Assembly: GCA_030549495.1 (NCBI GenBank)
Contig: JAUIRK010000285.1
Location: 124,001 to 188,000 of the forward strand
Source of the DNA: Nectonema munidae
Lineage: Eukaryota > Nematomorpha > Nectonematoida > Nectonematidae
Length of the DNA: 64,000 nt
Direction: 5' to 3'
Of the stretch, positions 1 to 14,700 are shown one piece after another. Position numbers and translations under genes: made by a program. How positions within the stretch are numbered: position 1 is the first letter of the stretch; the number at the start of each line of letters is the position of its first letter. The notes below the pieces were generated by a model, which worked only from the letters and a program-made list of their open reading frames with translations, did no database searches and was not told where the DNA came from.

Positions 1-469
1 ACAAAACAGTCTTGAAAAATTTTTCTTAAATAGTTTTCCCATTTGAAACATCGAGGTTTCGAGTAAATCTTAGAAATTTAAATCTTGATTAGGAAGCAGG
101 AATTTCAAAAAATATTTTTAACATAATGTTAACCTAATTCAAAATATTGGCTTTTTAGAGAAAAAAGTTGACTTTATTGATCTATAAAAAATTTTAAATT
201 AAAAAAAAAGGGGGTTAGGCATTCTTTTATACATCATCCATTTATCAATAAAAAGAGACTTGACCCAAAAAGATGTAGTTTATGAAAGATGATTTTTCAA
301 GTTGAAACTAAGAAACACACATTGTATTTTTTAGAACCAAAATGTCATAGTAACAAAATGTTCGGGATGTGACATGTAATGATCAGAGAACAAATTGTTC
401 AGTAAAAAATTGTCCGATCACCCTGTTAACACATTTGATCCAGGAAAAAACATGGTAAAGGGGGCGTGA

Positions 470-610
470 GTAAGGTTTGTTAGATACTGGGTTTCGATAA
501 CTCAAGATGATGGGTTCGATCCCGCATCAAACCAACTTTCCTCATAGTTCGATACAAGCGGCGCAATTGTGCCTTCTCGATGAAAACACCCCAGTACTTT
601 TACCTTTAGG
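470..610 (+). repeat. tRNA-derived SINE-like repeat, copy A
   Basis: Contains a tRNA-like B box (GGGTTCGATCCC) after an A-box-like segment (TTTGTTAGATACTGG), then a body with AAGCGGCGCAATTGTGCC and CTCGATGAAAACACCCCA. The same ordered blocks recur at 43483-43620, and the GATGAAAACAC block again near 48165, so this is a dispersed tRNA-headed element. It is too short and poorly paired to be a working tRNA. Confidence 0.6.
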
Positions 611-1189
611 AACTTTGATATATGTTGCCTTTAAGATCTGAAAATCGTTAGAGTCATTTAAAGATGAAAGCGAGATCAAATGACTTAAACGTGCGATTTA
701 CATTTCGGTCCCAATGAAAGAAAGTGCGTGATAAACATGAAGATTTAGTCTCAGCATGCTTTTGTATGCCTGACCAAAACTTTGTACGATTAAACTAAAT
801 CTCGGTGTTTGTACAAGGTATATCCGATAACTCATGTTGCTGGTATTTATATTATATGTTTTTTTCTGAAAGAATAAGCTTGATACGTGGAACAATTGGC
901 CTAATTCTCGCATGATTTGATTGGTTAATAAAAAAATTATTCAAGATTTTTATTCAGACATATCAATGAGTTTGCGTAGCCCTTAGTCACAAAAAAAGTT
1001 CATGACTTTTTAAATATATAATATAGACCAGACGTTCTCAAACTGAAATTCGCGGACCCCGTGGGTTCACAACAAGATTTCAAGAGGTATTTGATGGTTG
1101 ACTTAAAAAAATTTTAAACACATTCTCAAAACTTTGAACGAATTAGAGTTTTATAACTACTAAATCGCTATACGGCTGTTTGGAGATGC

Positions 1190-1795
1190 AAAGGTTTCAG
1201 TGAATGGGTGCGTAATGTCAATATGTATGTACTATGTAGTGTGTATGTATGTGTGTGTATGCATGTCTAGATGAGTTTCGTGTCAGGCGTGTATAAATAC
1301 AAATAAATAAAAGGTTTGTGTCAAGAATGTCAAAAAATGTATATGTAAGTAAAGGTATGCATGTACGATTACACTAACTCAGATAAAAAAACTTCGTTTA
1401 ATTATCCTTTATTCCCCAATCCTCAGGTGACGTCCCTCACACACGCAAATTTGTGGGACTTTTTATTTGAACCGTGGTGCATTTCTTGACCGGATGCCCT
1501 TCCTAACGTCAACAAGATGGTATCAGATTAAACAACAAAAAATCTATTTCGGATACATCAGGAATCGAACCCGATACCTTTGGAATGAAATACATTAGGT
1601 CTAATCACCATGCCACCGGCGTTCTCTATACTAACAATAATGCTAATTCTACACTAATCATAACCCCCACAATACGTTTCCAAAATTGTACACATTAGGC
1701 CATTTAGAAATTGGTTAAGCACTTGTCAATCAACTATTATACAAATTGAGGAGAAAATTGAATAGTCAAAACCAGCGCTGGAGTACACTCAGTAG
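1190..1795 (-). repeat. dispersed repeat (inverted copy of 41775-42085) containing a SINE insertion
   Basis: On the minus strand, 1795-1640 and 1310-1190 match 41775-41935 and 41960-42085 in order. Shared blocks include GTTGATTGACAAGTG, AACCAATTTCTAAAT, ATTAGTGTAGAATTAGCAT and TTTGTATTTATACACGCCTG. A stretch of roughly 300 bp (about 1330-1625) is absent from the other copy and has SINE features. A short ATGT/GTGT microsatellite lies at 1222-1266. Confidence 0.65.
1425..1620 (-). repeat. tRNA-derived SINE (minus strand)
   Basis: Read on the minus strand, it begins GCCGGTGGCATGGTGATTAG (A-box-like) and has a B box GGGTTCGATTCC. Its body contains AGGAAGGGCATCCGGTC, a motif common in tRNA-headed SINEs that share tails with RTE-type LINEs. 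It sits inside the older repeat at 1190-1795. Confidence 0.6.
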
Positions 1796-2616
1796 AATTA
1801 TTCATTCAAAATACATGATCTGTTTATAGATGAATGAATCTCAAAGCAAAAATAAGTTTAAATAAAAATCAATTTTAAAGCATAAACCGAAGGCGATTTT
1901 AAAGGTATAGGAGTAGGATGATTATGCTAACTATGTGTTTTCTTTGAAAAAGGAAATTTCCATGTATAAGTAAGTATATTCATAGAGCAATCACTTCATC
2001 TATATATAAAATCTTAATTACAATATATTTCCATTTTGAAAAAAATATGGCCATTGTTTAATTTGATTCGTTTGAGTTTAGAAAAAAATAATTTGAAAAA
2101 CTCAGAAGGTTGAAAATGAGATTCAAAACTTTAGCTTGTATAAATAGACATTTAAATTTAATTTGAAAACTTTCTACTTTTTAGGGTCTCATTATTATTT
2201 ATCAATGTCACCGTTCTTTTGTTTTATACGCAAATTATAACAATCGATTTCATTAAACTAAATTTGAATGCATTCAAACTTATTGACTTATATTTTTGAA
2301 AAAATTTTTTGATTAATAAAATATGTAATATTGTCTGCTGCAAGTGAATTTTTTGCCCCCCCCCCTTGATAATAAAGTTACGTCACGTCTCTGCTATGAA
2401 GTATATATAAATTGATTACCTTAGTTGTAAATTTTTTTTATTTATAACTCCAATCATTCAGCATTTATGATAGCATGCATGCAATTAGATTAGAAAATCC
2501 CTTGATATCATATTCAGAATATCTCTCTTCGAAGCTTTTCAAATAGCAATAAGGAATTTTTAAATTTTAATGCACTGCCATTTTTTCAGTCAACGACAAA
2601 AAAGGAAAAGAGATAC

Positions 2617-2739
2617 CTGTGAGAATTTCATATCCATAAGACTGCAAGTCTTGACACAACTGTTTACTATTGAGCAAAATCTGAGAAGCATAGTCGCGGA
2701 ACTCTGGCTGAGAGGCTAAGTTCAAAGCCACAGCCATAG
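2617..2739 (-). CDS. SHMT1: SHMT exon 7, last exon in window
   Basis: Encodes [40 protein letters not shown] and T, matching the helix that follows GGPHNHAIAA in the family. Donor ACAG|GTATCT in phase 1 shows that coding continues in an exon left of the window. Confidence 0.93.
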
Positions 2740-5700
2740 CTTTTAAAAAAAAGTGTTTAAGGAATAAGATATGAATTGATTTAAACAAAATAGGGTCTTG
2801 CTAGTTTTGACACCGCCCCCTACCAGCCAAGACTAAAGTTGTATAAAAAGAAGGTTGATATATTTAGATGGTTAACTAGATCATCATTTAGTTGGTATTA
2901 TTGAAATAAATAAAGTATTAAAATCATCAAACCGAATTTGGATGTTCCTGGGAAAGTCCTAGTTACCCGAATTGAACAGTTAGTCAGTTTATGGAGTTTA
3001 TTATTGAATCACAATCTTGGTTTCGAATGATAAGTTGACATTTATACCTTTATACATAAAACTTAATGCCGGAAATATAACAAAGAGTGATGATTGGGCT
3101 CTCTTATTGATAATGCAGCTTCCTCCTTGTTTTTGATTTCTTAGTTTTTTGAATGCAAGTTATTCCTATAAGTTATAATAAAAAAAGGGTATACCTGAAA
3201 TGACATGATTATGAGGACCGCCTTGTAAGCCGGGAAAAACGCTCTCATTGATGCGCTTCTCGAGATCATACATCACAACTTCTCCATTTGGCAAAGTCTT
3301 TCTAACGCCTAATTCCGTAGAAAAAAGGAAAGTGTAGTTAAGGGAAAACAGTGAATGAATTGAAAATAGTTATTTAGCTTACGCAGAATGGGTAGTGTGT
3401 CTTCATAAAATTTTATCCAAAGGAAATGTCGCTGAGAAGGCGTGAATGAAAAAAGTTTGAAGATGTAAATAGGTAAAAATCATTTCTAACAATAATAACT
3501 TTCGGTCACTGGAGTCTTCTTCAGATTAACACACCCGTTATAAAAGCAAGGAGTAGAAAAGAAGGAAAAAAAGTGGGAGAAAGAAGAATACATGTTCCAA
3601 AAATTTGTTTTCAAAAAAGTTTTAGTTTTTACTTCCTTATTTGCATAAAAATTTAAGTATTATTACTTTTTGAAATTTTCAAATATACAAATATAACATG
3701 GAACTTAACTCTATCTTCACTGCGTAAAGCTTATATCTTCCTTTGGTTTCTCTAAAGTGCACCCATCCCTTATTACATCGTTTACAACGTACGACACTAA
3801 CATCCTTTGTTTCTCCGCGTTTTGTTTGAAAAAGCGGATTGTGGGCAAAAATTCATTTGTTTTTAAAACTTTTTGCCAACTAAATTCCTTACACTTTCTC
3901 TGTTTACTTTATGCATTAATTTAATGGGCCACCTTCAGCACCAAATCTATATCTAATACAAATTTACTTGAGTAACCAGAAAACTTTATGAAGCAATCAC
4001 ATTTAAAAGAAAAGGGTGTTGTGTTGAAAAAAATCAGAAATAGATAGCTTGAGTGTCAGTAAAGTCTGGACTTGAAAGTACTTAAGTACTTTTTTAAGAT
4101 GCACAGATAAAGAAAGAAATAGGCACTATTAATCCATGAATGCGTTTAAATATTTTTAATCATGTCTAATATTATGATTTACACAACGAATAAAAATAAA
4201 GTCAGTTTTAAATTATTGATGCTGTAATGAACATTGAAGTTTCAAAGTAGTATCATTTAACTGGCATTTTTCTGGCAGTCTGAAGACCTTGCCAGCAATA
4301 CTCAACAAACGTTCAACAGGAGCGTATGAAGATGGAATAGATAAAAACATTTGCGACAATTTCCGATACGTTTGTAAACTTTAAAGCATTTAATTTCGAA
4401 TTTGGCAAAGGATCCGAGTCTTCAAGTATGCAGTCACTTGATAAGTAGTGATTTACTTCAATTTCTATGGAGTTCTCTGAAAAGAAGCATATACGTTTTT
4501 TGTGGTAATGGTTGAACATCAGTTTGAGGTATTATAACATTAGCTTGTTTTATCAATTTCTGAATTAACTTATTCTTTTAAGAATTGAGAATGATTTGCT
4601 CATTTCACTATCACACCAAAAATAAATGAATATGTTCTTTTTCAATATTTTTTTACTTAAATTTAAAAATGGCGTCATCGTTTTTTATTTTCGATTTTTG
4701 TTAAATTTTATTTTGTTTGCCACATTTTCAACTACAAATTTTGTTCTATTTTCTATTATTTCTATCATTATGAAAAATAGAGTAATAGCAATTGGCCTTG
4801 CTCTCAGTGTGAAATGCAAAAAGAGTAAGATATTGTATGTTGTCATGAAAGTGGAAATTAATTCTGCTACACTTGTACCGAATTTTCTTAAATTTTAAGC
4901 ATATCTTTGACTTAAAAATCAAAACCAAGAAAAAAAATTAAACATGCCTGATGATACTCTAGTTCTCGAAAATGGTAATTTACAGATTCTTGATGCTTTA
5001 ACAAACGAATTTAATGATCTAGAGATAAAAGATAAATTCAATATCACTCATACTAAAAATCGTTAGCTGATTCAGTAAAATCTGGGAATAACATTTTGTA
5101 TCTTAAAAGTGATGGCATAAATAATGAAGATGCTAAAGAACATTTAAAGGAGGTTAAAGTGAACGATATATAAAAACAAGATAATTATATAAACGTTTCA
5201 CATGCTGACAACTGCAACTTAAAAGTAGATAAAAACCTATTTCAACAAAAAATATCAAATATAAGAAAAAGCAGTTATATCAAAAAAAATTAAAATTTCA
5301 GTAACCCAAAGAAATTAAAGATGATTTGGTGATGAAGGAAATCCTAAAAAATGAAAGTATAAAAGATTTTGTTTCCAAAGGCGGTAACTTTGATTATTTG
5401 TTTTCCTATGAATCAAAATTTATATATACTAAATTCTGTGTGTTTAAATGTGATACTAGTATATATATTTAAGTATATTTAAAACTCTGGCGCTATTTTA
5501 AATTCGGTAAATGCAAAGTTATATTCATTTTTTAAACTTCAATGCCTATGACTTGGTCATACGAGTAAATTTTGTAAAAAGGAAGGAAGCAGGTGGGCTT
5601 ATTGTGCTTCAGATAGCCACAAGTATAAACGTCGTAATTGGATAAGCGATGCAAGTAAATTTTCGTGTAGTATGAACAGTCATTTGATTAAGAAAATTGT

Positions 5701-8700
5701 AGAATACGCTAAATCTATAACATCCTTTTCTTTCCATGATGAATGCACATGGTTTAGCAATTTGTAGCATTAGACATGCTCTTAGATACTCTGATTTGTT
5801 TAATTAATATCTTTATTTCAAGAATTCCGTTCTCTTTGAAACTTTTCAATCATCTACTTTTACTAGCTTAGATATGTAAGATTGAATTTATATTAATTTA
5901 ATCTTATAAGTCTTAATCTACAATATCTCAGAACTAAATACAACCCTTTATTAGGATCACTCAGTTTACAAGAAACATGGGTTACTACTGGTAAAGTTTT
6001 TTGCCTTCTGACTTTACCGACGAAAATGTCACCCAAATTTCAGAAGAAATATTTCAACAACAAACATATTTTAGACTATTTTTCTATGTTTGCACGCATA
6101 ATTATTGAAAACTGAAAATTTATCTCTTCATGTATACAGTGAAAACAGAAAGTTTTTACATTAAACTAAATGCAGTGATTTTGGCTAATCATTTCAAAAC
6201 TACGTAAAGCTGCCAATAATTGAAAGAAGACAGGAGGCGACCCATTAAAATGTGTATGTGAGGAGAATTCAATTAAACAGACTATGAGGAAAATTTCTTC
6301 TTGGAGACATATATCCTTGCAAAACGTGCTTCAATTGATCCTGTTCTTGCGCTGTGTCAAAAGCAGATTGTAAAATTTTTTTTTTTAATTTTAAACAGAG
6401 TTGACTTTTCTACAAAACATAGTATGGAACACTGTCAAACTTGGAGATGATGAAATTGTAATGGTCAAAGAGTTTTGCTACTTGGGTGGATGTTCTTGTG
6501 AGAGATGGAGAAGTTGGCAAAGCTGTAATAACAAGAATCAGAGCTGGTTCGAAAAGTTTAATGATATAGCAGGTGTACTGTGTGGGTGTTATCCTTGAAG
6601 TTAAAAGGAATGTTGTATAAGTCTTGTGTAAGAAGTGTCATATGCTATGGAGCTGAATGTTGGGCGACAAATAAAGTGGATATCAGACGAATGCAACAGC
6701 AGAGATGAGGATGATACGAATGATGTGTGGCAAAACTCTCTTGGACTTAAGAAAGATGACTGATGTTGAAGATATTGAAAGACATTTAGAAGAATACCGG
6801 CTACGTTGGTTAGCACATCTTGAAGGAATGGATGCACAAAACTTGAGAAAAGGAATTCGAAATGCAAATGTTAATGGAAAAGTGAAGAGAGGTAGACCAA
6901 AGAAAACATGGGAAGATGTCGTTAAAGAAGATACGTAGAAGAATCTCAAGGTTGAAGAAGTTAAGATGAGGGAAAGATGGAGAAATCGCTGCAAACTTCT
7001 TTTCGACCTTGGCTAGCCAGGATAAAGCCCAGGCCTTTTTACGGGCAAACGGAAGATGATGATACTTTCTTAAAAGCCCTAAATCATTTGCAGCATATTT
7101 CAATTTAAAGGGCAAAAGAACAAGATTTTAATTTCCAGCAATGTGCATAATGATTTCAAAGAATGAGGCAAAAAAAAATGACCCATAGGCCATTTCAGGC
7201 CTATGTTGCGCTACTGAGCAAGAGTTCCAGTGCCACCAAAGACGAAAGTTTCAATCAAGCTTCCCTTACCTACTTTAGCTGTTTCGTTAATGGTGTGGCA
7301 AAAAAATGAATTTTAAGTCAAACTTTGTATTTTCCTATGAGAAAGTTTTTTATTGACACCGTCAAATTTCATCTTCATCAGATGCGATTAAGAGTTTCCT
7401 TTAATTTCTAACAATGGGTGAGTATTTTATGTATATATTATTTTTACACTTGCCTCCCCAAGGAGAGTCGTCAGCCTCCCTTGGGGCCTCCCCTCTATAT
7501 GAAGGCGCTAGCAAAGAGACTGTTAGCTTTGAAGAAAATTCGCCTATGGAACATCCTGGAAATAATTAAAAAATAACAAAAAAGAATAGCAAAATTAATT
7601 CGAAGCTAATTATGTTTCGGTTGACCCAAAGTAACCTGGAAGGAAAATATTTAAAACGATTGAAAAGTTTAGGATTTAAACTTGCTGATGAAAAAGACAG
7701 GCTGTATTGGAGACGCAAAATCAAGATTACTTAAATCAGTTTCTTTAATTGTCATCTTTCGTAATCAGAGCCGATAAAATGGAATGCTGATGATAATGAA
7801 GATTAATTCTACGCCCTAGAACTCACAAGTTACTCATTTTGTTTGGGGGGTATTACACGAAGTATGGGAATGGCTACTTCAAGTGGTGTTCTAGCCATAG
7901 AGGCTACGTCTAGATGTTATGGCTAAAATGAGATAGGTTATCAGAGAAGCAAGCGTACCTTTGCGGTAAAAGATAAGGGCGCCTCTAGGACCACGCAGCG
8001 ACTTATGAGTTGTAGTGGTAACGATGTCAGCATACTTGAATGGACTCGTCAAAACCTTTCCAGCAATCAGGCCTGAAATGTGAGACATGTCAGCCATGAG
8101 GTACGCTCCACAGCCGTCTGCTATTTGTCGAAACCTGGCCCAATCAAGATCACGAGAGTATGCGGAGAATCCTAAACAGTAATCATATTCTCGTACAATG
8201 CATTTATCATGAAAGCTCCCATTGGCTCTCTTGAAGCTTAACCCTTTGAGGACCAGGATGACAGCGGTATACCATGAAATGAAAATAGTATGCTTTAAGT
8301 ATATAAAATTCTATTGGAAAGGAACTTAAAAATTCTGGTCCTCAAAGATTTAAAGAGGAAGAGAGAAAAGCAAGAAAGAAAAAGTCATCATGCCAGAGAG
8401 GCAAAACAATTTTAATTGATAAGAAAAAAAGGTATACAAATTAGGCAAGAAATTGAAGTGCCTGCTAATAGTGTGATTAATGTTTTTTAATTACAAATCC
8501 AAATAATTAAAATTGTTTCTAAATATTTACGTTTGCTCTTCCCAATGTATTAAACAAAAATGAAAAACACGTTTGCTTCAATTTATATTCCCAAGCATTT
8601 TCATTCAAGAAATACTTCGCCTCAACTAATCTCCACAAACAAAATAGAAGGCCTTATCCCTCAAAGATTGCTAGAATAATTGAAAATTCGTTAAAGCCCA

Positions 8701-11700
8701 GGTCATTGTAAACAGAGTAAATAGAATAGTCCAAGTTTTTCCACAAGCTAAAAACAACATCAACAAATTATTATCAGTATTTTTATATTGAAGAGCAATT
8801 TGGTGTGAAGAAAAAAGTTAAAACTTTAAATTTTATTGAACAAAAATTAAAAACTTCAGTCATCGTTCCATCAACACTAGAAATGACATGGAGACCGCAC
8901 TTCAGTTTTTTTCAGATAAAAAGAAATTTTATCCAGGCGTAATGTTTTCTCAGACATTAACTATTTTAGAGCATTAAAGTTAAACGTAAAAAACTTGAAA
9001 ATTAAAAAAACTCAAATTTTACGTTGAAACTCTACATGGCTTTTATAGAATGTCTTAACCTAGGACGTCTGAAAAATGAATGGCTTCACATCTATACGTC
9101 AGCCATGATACATAAAATAAAGTTTTACAATTTATATTGTTGTAATTTACTTTTATATTGGTGCCGTTTTTTATCATAGTGTAAATGAAATCATTAGGAG
9201 CAAACAAAGTTTAAAACTAAAATGTATTCCTTTAGAATAAAAATATTCAAAAATTTTATTTTTATACTAAAAGGAAAATATTTTATATGTCAGCAACTTA
9301 GTTTGTTTTGAATAAAAATTTTAAATTCCAACAAAAACGATCACTCTTTTTATTTTAACAAAAAAAATAGATTTTAGACAAAAGTTTTATTATTTTTAAA
9401 TTCAAACTACAAACATGCCGAAATTTTGGTTGGAAAATGGATTTTGATTTTTTGATTTTTAGTTTTGCTGGTCCACAAAAAATGTCACTCAAATTTTGGT
9501 CGCTGATTCAAGAGGTTTTAGTAACACTGATTTATACTACAAATAAGTCAGTGTTAAAACTAGAAATTAAAAACTAGCATTTTTTAATTAGATCAAGGCC
9601 ATTATGCATATCATAATAGTTATTCTAATTTTGAAAAAAAAATAGATTATTACTCTTTTGGCAAAATTTGCAGTAGTGTTTTCATTCACTTCACAAAACA
9701 CAACTTTTTGGAGATGTACCTGACATGCTGGGAGAAGAATAAAGGCGCAAATTTACCTGCAATAATGATTGTCGGAATGTAAAGTTTACTGTTTCTCTCC
9801 AACTCTTCATAATCTATCAAGCAGGTTGAGGAATTCAGCTGAAAAAAAGGAATATTTGGGAATAACAGAATAACAAAATAGCTTTAGTCTTGTCAATTGT
9901 TGAAAAAACAAAGAAAATAAACTTTGAAAGTTTTAAATAGCAAATAATCATAATCTTAAGCGCTTTCAAAAAGGCTAGTTAGAAATAAAATAATTTGGAT
10001 ACAATGATTGACTCATCACAGATTTGATGTAACAATTCAGACTTCAGCTACAAATCTATTTTACCAAGACAATCGGGTCAGTAAAACCTAGCAAAAAATC
10101 ACATGCCGTTTCAAATTTTTTTAGCGTAGGCACATATGGTAACTTTTATCTCAGATGATAAAAATTAGGAAAGAAATATTTTTTTAGTCTCGTAAATTTA
10201 AAAATAAGCAACAAATCATGACTTTGTGTCAATAAAAATCGTTGCCTAGAGAACTTCAAAAGAAGAGATAATAATAAATACCAAGATTTTGTAAATTTTC
10301 AATTTATGAAGCCTGCTTCTCTTAACAGTATTGAAACACATTTTCCCACATAAAATCGAGAGAGCGGCTAAGAGAACTTTTGCTATGATAAAGGGTATTC
10401 AATTTAAACAATTTTCCAAAAAAAAATTAATATCAATCCTATTTGTTATTTACCCTATGGAAGCAAATTTTGTTTCAAATTTTGTATCCCTGCCTCTAAT
10501 AATATAACATATGCCAACGCCTATTTAGTTCAATCAAAAAAATGTTTGACGTAATAAATATACAATTTAAAGATAATCACACAATCAATCCGAAAATAAT
10601 ATAAGACAGTATATTCAAGTAGGAATTGACTTTTTATACATACGTAATATAGTCAAGTAATTATACAATAAAGTCAATAAGAGTCTCATGTCAGTTTTCA
10701 TATGTTTTAAAAAGAGCAAAATTTTTACTCAACTACACTAAAATAATATATTGTATTGAAATTTTAGTAGATTTTAATAGAGCCAAGTCAATCTTATAGC
10801 ACGTAAATAGAAAAGTCCTTAAAATCGTATTCCAGAGAAAACACTTTCTTGAGTTACAGGCGTTTGGAATTAATATTGTCTAAATTATAGGCGTTGATAA
10901 GTATACTCATAAAAATATAAATTATCTAATTATAATTACAATATTAAATATAAAATAAATAAATTACTGGAAATCATATCGGAGATTTTTGCAGAGTTTA
11001 TTTGAATGGCCAAAATAATTGGTTCAATTCTCAGGTAATTTGATTGGTTAAAACAAAAAATATTCACATTTTTCATCCAATCAGATCAAGTTTTTGTTGC
11101 GTACTCTGCTCTTTCCCCATGAAAAAAGATAACATAGCCTTTAAATATGCATTAATCATCCGATACAGATGCCCACATAAAACCAATAGCGTCTACCTCC
11201 AATGGAACAAGATGATTATTTGAACCCAATGTTCACATATAAATAGAAATAAATATATTCTGATTTCATAGTAATCGCGATTATGATGCAGAGGTAAAAT
11301 ATTTGATGTCTTTGGCTCATATCTCTAATTTAGGGACGCACATCCGATGGGAGGGGGGGGGGGCTTCCAGGGGACGAAAGAGCCTTTCTCCCCCCAATAA
11401 TTTTCTGAATTATATATCTTTTTTATAGTATTCATTAGACTTGTTTGTCTTCTGAGTGGATTTTCGATATTACTTTTCTTGTTTAAGGTTAAGTCTTAGA
11501 ATGAATATTTAAAATCTACTTTTTTCCAAATTATTCTTTTATAATAAATTTTGAAAATTATAAAAAAAAAAGTTCTCCCCCCCCCCCCCCCCTCCCTCAA
11601 AATTTAAGAATGTGCGCTCCTGCAAAAAATTGCTATGATGTCAATGAATTAGTAAATCGCCTTGATATACCAAAAATATGATTTTAAGAGGAATAAAATA

Positions 11701-14700
11701 CAAAAATTATTTCAGTATTAAAAATCACAGATGTGACAAAGAATTTAAGCCAAATATTAAAAAGTTGGTAGTTAATATGTTAGCAGAGTTATAATCACTT
11801 TTGTGAATGCTTATTGGCCAATTGTTATCCTGGGGCGCACATCTGGGAGACGACCGCGGCCTAATAATTTGAGCTTAGAAAAGTTTTAGCTCTTTACTCT
11901 TTATTTTCAAATTTACTTTCCCCATCGCAGCATTAAAGCCTTGATTACGACAAAAATTTCTAGTCACTTTAGCAACTTTTTTTACATTGATCGGAGATTT
12001 TTAGGTAGAAATCATTAAACAAATTACCATGTGAGCTCCTGCTGTCAACTACGCACATGTAGCCAATTAACTATCTAGAATCTAACTTACTAATTGACTA
12101 TATGCCTAAATAACTAACAAATAGAAAAAAAAATTTGACAAAGCAAATATCCTTTCTCACAATCTCTGACAAGTTGATATCATTTCGGTTAACTATTAAT
12201 CAAAAAGGGGTATTACGCGTTATGGAAAGAAAATTAAATTGATGCTGTTGACAAAGAGAAAACCAAAGAGAAGAAAATTTTTTAAAACTTATCGACACAC
12301 TCTCCCTATCTTCATTGTTTATAGTAACGACTCATCTGGGAAGAAATGCAATTATTTATATCTTCGCATCGCAGCATGATGATAACACATATGTGAAGTG
12401 TACATGTGCTATCATATGTTGCGTGTTTGGCAGGATGGATGCTATTCTTTTCTTTGAATTGCAACTTGTCAGTGCTAATGAATAGCCATCATTTTTTAAA
12501 GGACAATACACTTCTATTTTCTCATTTCATGCAAAGAATTTCTAAGAAAAAATAACATCAAACGCATTGTTAAAAAACAATCCCAAGAACTTTAATAAGA
12601 CGGGCCTGTAGAGCCAGGGTTGTTGCAATTTTTAGCAAAAGGTTGAATTGAAAAACTTTTTATTTATTGAAGGGTATATTAAAAATCTCAAGGTTTCTAA
12701 TTTTATGCTATGGATAAAACACAACAATGTAAATATTATGACTTCATATAATTGTAGGCCAATAGACTACAAGTTGTCACTTATTTCCGACTTACAAGCA
12801 AATGCAAAGCGAACCACAGTGCGGTATAATGATAGTATTTTGTTAATTTATCAGTGTATGAACATTTATCAAAACTAGAAAAGAAAGAAAGATTTTTTTG
12901 CGTCTTGACAAATGTGGTTTTTTTACAATTATTAAATAGGCAAATGTACAACACTCAGTGGTGTCTATAAATCGGTTTCGGAGTTAGTTCTTCAAGTGAC
13001 AGACCCTTTCCGAAGAATATTAACTCTGTATCTTGAATAAGCGAAAAAAATGCAAAATTTGGTTATTCTTTATTTTAGGTGTGTAAACTGTAAATACAAC
13101 GTACAATTAGAGAAAGAGAAAGTTCAGAGAAATTTTATGAAGCAAAAGAAATTCAATAATCCGTGAATATACTTTAATAGAAATATTTATGGCCTTTTGT
13201 CGCTTTTATTCCGAAAAAAAACCATCTTTGCCGAAACTAGCCAAGAATTTTTATTTTACACAAAACCACACCTCAAGCAAATCTTTTATTTTTTTAAAGC
13301 AATACAAAAACTTGTTAGCAAGCACATGTATAATACCGGATAGAAAATTACACGGTCCTTGTGGTCCAAAGCACTCATTCATATTATAAGTGATCCGCGT
13401 TTTAGGCCTAGCTTATCTGAAACACGCCTCGATTGGCTCGTCCTATCACCGATACAGATGCCCACATAAAACCAATAGCGTCTACCTCCAATGGAACAAG
13501 ATGATTATTTGAACCCAATGTTTACATATAAATAGAAATAAATATATTCTGAACTGTTCTTTTGAATTTATATATCCATGGATTTCTGTTGGGCATGAAT
13601 GTTTAGTTAAATCTACTTGAATCCTTCATTTTGATCAGGATTTTTGATGTAATGAATTTTATCATGATAAAATATGTTCTTTTTTAATGGATCTAAATAT
13701 TTCGAATATTTTATAACCCACAACTTTATTTTAAAATTCTAAAATTATATATTAAGACAAATAAAAAGCTAGAAAAAAAGACCTAGGCTTGTATTTTAGG
13801 TGAATAGCACATTTCCTGAACAACTTATCATTTTATTCGGTCAAACGAAGACACCTGTATTCACTTTTGACTCTGAGAGTTTGAAAAAGATCATGAAGGT
13901 ACTAAATTATTCATTGTTTGCAAAAATTGGAAAATTTTTAAGTTTGAATTTATTCTGTTTCAAATCATAATCAATTCGAATTTGGAAAAAATCGTAAAGG
14001 CTTTCAAATGAAAATAAAAATGTACCTTGTAAGGCAAATTTTCAAAAAAGATCGAAGAAGCAGAAATACGCTTTTTTTCTGTATAGAAGCCATGTGTAAG
14101 ATGTCCCCCATCTGTCAAGTGAAAACCCATCATCCTACCATGTGGACCAAGAATTGCTGTAAACAAAAAGCATTAATTAAGCAAGAAAACATTTCTCCAA
14201 AAAATAAGAACAAATAATTATAATATTACTCCATTCCGCAATCCTACTGGCCAATTGATAATAATTTTAACAATGCAGAATCACGCATTTCTTCTTCGTA
14301 GTTAAAATGATAAAAAAAAAATAAAGAGAAACTCGCTTGAATGGATTGAAAGTAAAAGATTAGAAAGGTTATTTCAACTTCTGAATTGAAACATGGTGTC
14401 GCTGATACTGTCAGAAAAAAACTCTGCATAAACAACTTAGAAGACATTAGTGACATTCAAAGCTATGCAAGTTGAGAGTGGGAGTCGGTTACTAAATCAT
14501 GAGCTTTCACAGCCCTAGTGATCAATTTTGATTAGAACTACTTTTAAAAGCGAGTACATGCAATAATTCCATGAGTGATGTCATTTTAGTTCGGGCAAAG
14601 CAAAAGACTTTGATTAATCTTTATTGAATTCAATTGGAAAGTCGTGTTCGTTTGGGTTTCTCTACAATCTACACGAACAATACCCCCAAATGGGCTAAGG

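Noticed and set aside
4626-4928. Overlapping 60-90 codon frames on both strands as genes
   Set aside because: They are extremely AT-rich, lack domains, and lie inside a decayed LINE region.
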